Notes under the pieces: model-generated
Seen by the model: only the letters and a program-made list of their open reading frames with translations
Database searches by the model: none
What the model was told of the DNA's origin: nothing
Part shown: positions 32,048 through 32,418 of the stretch, piece after piece
Position numbering within the stretch: position 1 is the first letter of the stretch
Layout of the letters: every line of letters begins with the position of its first letter
DNA from: Patescibacteria group bacterium
Lineage (GTDB): Bacteria; Patescibacteriota; Dojkabacteria; JAKAPS01
DNA length: 32,418 nucleotides
Assembly: GCA_025450075.1 (NCBI GenBank)
Contig: JANWIC010000010.1
Span: 1-32,418, forward strand
Reading direction: 5' to 3'
Position numbers and translations under genes: made by a program

Positions 32048-32418
32048 GAGAAGTTGGTGAAGATATGAATCCAGTTCTTTAACAGATAAACGCTCTTGCT
32101 TCATACTGTCCCTATCCCGGATAGTAACACTATCATCTTCTTTCGTCTGGTAATCAACAGTAATACAAAGTGGTGTTCCGATTTCATCTTGTCGCCTATA
32201 TCTTTTTCCAATAGAACCAGATTCATCATATTGGATAGAATAATTCCCACGTAGTGACGATGCAATTTGTTTTGCTTTTTCATCTAACCTGTCCCGTTTC
32301 ATTAATGGAAGGATTGCAGCTTTAACAGGCGCAATGCGGGGATGGAGATGTAAAACGATTCGAGTATCGCCCGGTTTTACTTCCTCTTCTTCATATCCAT
32401 TGCATAAAAATGCAAGGA
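32042..32418 (-). CDS. glyS: Glycyl-tRNA synthetase, C-terminal part (runs off right edge)
   Basis: The frame is open to the right edge and encodes the last 124 residues of a dimeric (alpha2) class II glycyl-tRNA synthetase. LHLHPRIAPVKAAILPLM begins the anticodon-binding domain; YDESGSIGKRYRRQDEIGTP is the highly conserved signature, followed by CITVDYQTKEDDSVTIRDRD. The enzyme charges tRNA-Gly. Its catalytic domain lies outside the window. The stop overlaps the convergent surface-protein gene by six bases. Confidence 0.95.
   Translation of the reverse strand, partial: LAFLCNGYEEEEVKPGDTRIVLHLHPRIAPVKAAILPLMKRDRLDEKAKQIASSLRGNYSIQYDESGSIGKRYRRQDEIGTPLCITVDYQTKEDDSVTIRDRDSMKQERLSVKELDSYLHQLLS

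Noticed and set aside
1-32418. CRISPR arrays, insertion sequences, integrases and attachment sites
   Set aside because: No regularly spaced repeats, transposase or integrase motifs were seen. The recT gene alone is not enough to call a prophage, and no duplicated tRNA end marking an attachment site was found.

Overview
The window reads as a compact, AT-rich chromosome fragment of a Candidate Phyla Radiation (Patescibacteria) bacterium, most likely of the Microgenomates group. The assignment rests on the combination of an archaeal-type triosephosphate isomerase next to a non-phosphorylating GapN, a cupin phosphoglucose isomerase-like protein, shortened UvrC and Mur ligases, DUF4012 and DUF2079 envelope proteins, and many membrane-anchored proteins with Thr/Pro-rich linkers. 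TGA is used as a normal stop (several ATGA overlaps), so the standard bacterial code applies. Genes are tightly packed, often overlapping by 1 to 23 bases, and several promoters fit TTGNNN-17-TANNNT closely.

Layout. 1-4800: the 5' end of a secreted protein, an unknown 418-aa protein, then a leftward run of an unknown 266-aa protein, a RecT/Bet annealing protein, an unknown helical protein and a YfiH/PgeF-type protein. 4849-8054: three leftward tRNAs (Glu-TTC, Leu-TAG, Gly-TCC), a small membrane protein coupled to a degenerate cupin PGI-like protein, a membrane-anchored lysozyme-like hydrolase and a DUF4214/coiled-coil protein. 8338-10659: a rightward run of TlpA-like thioredoxin, MauE/DoxX, RadC and an unknown protein, followed by a leftward 48-aa gene with its own promoter. 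10943-15627: a rightward run of tpiA (archaeal type), gapN, a small zinc-binding protein, a membrane-anchored Cys-rich protein and a short UvrC.

15647-23101 is the most unusual part: one leftward, mostly overlapping gene chain (secreted carboxypeptidase-regulatory-like protein, murA, a MurF-like protein with a destroyed P-loop, an ECF sigma factor, a MurE-like ligase without the usual UDP-binding domain, a DUF1611/DgcN-like ATPase-fold protein, an Mpl-like ligase, and a small ORF broken by a frame change). It looks like a rebuilt peptidoglycan-precursor or stem-peptide operon with its own sigma factor.

23203-32418: a rightward DUF4012 protein, then the leftward division operon mraZ-rsmH-ftsL-ftsI-DUF2079. 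Its promoter carries three GTGG repeats at exactly 10-bp spacing, the expected MraZ operator. Divergent from it is a large membrane-anchored protein with helical and Thr/Pro-rich regions, and the right edge holds the C-terminus of glycyl-tRNA synthetase. All identifications come from reading motifs; no database search was run.
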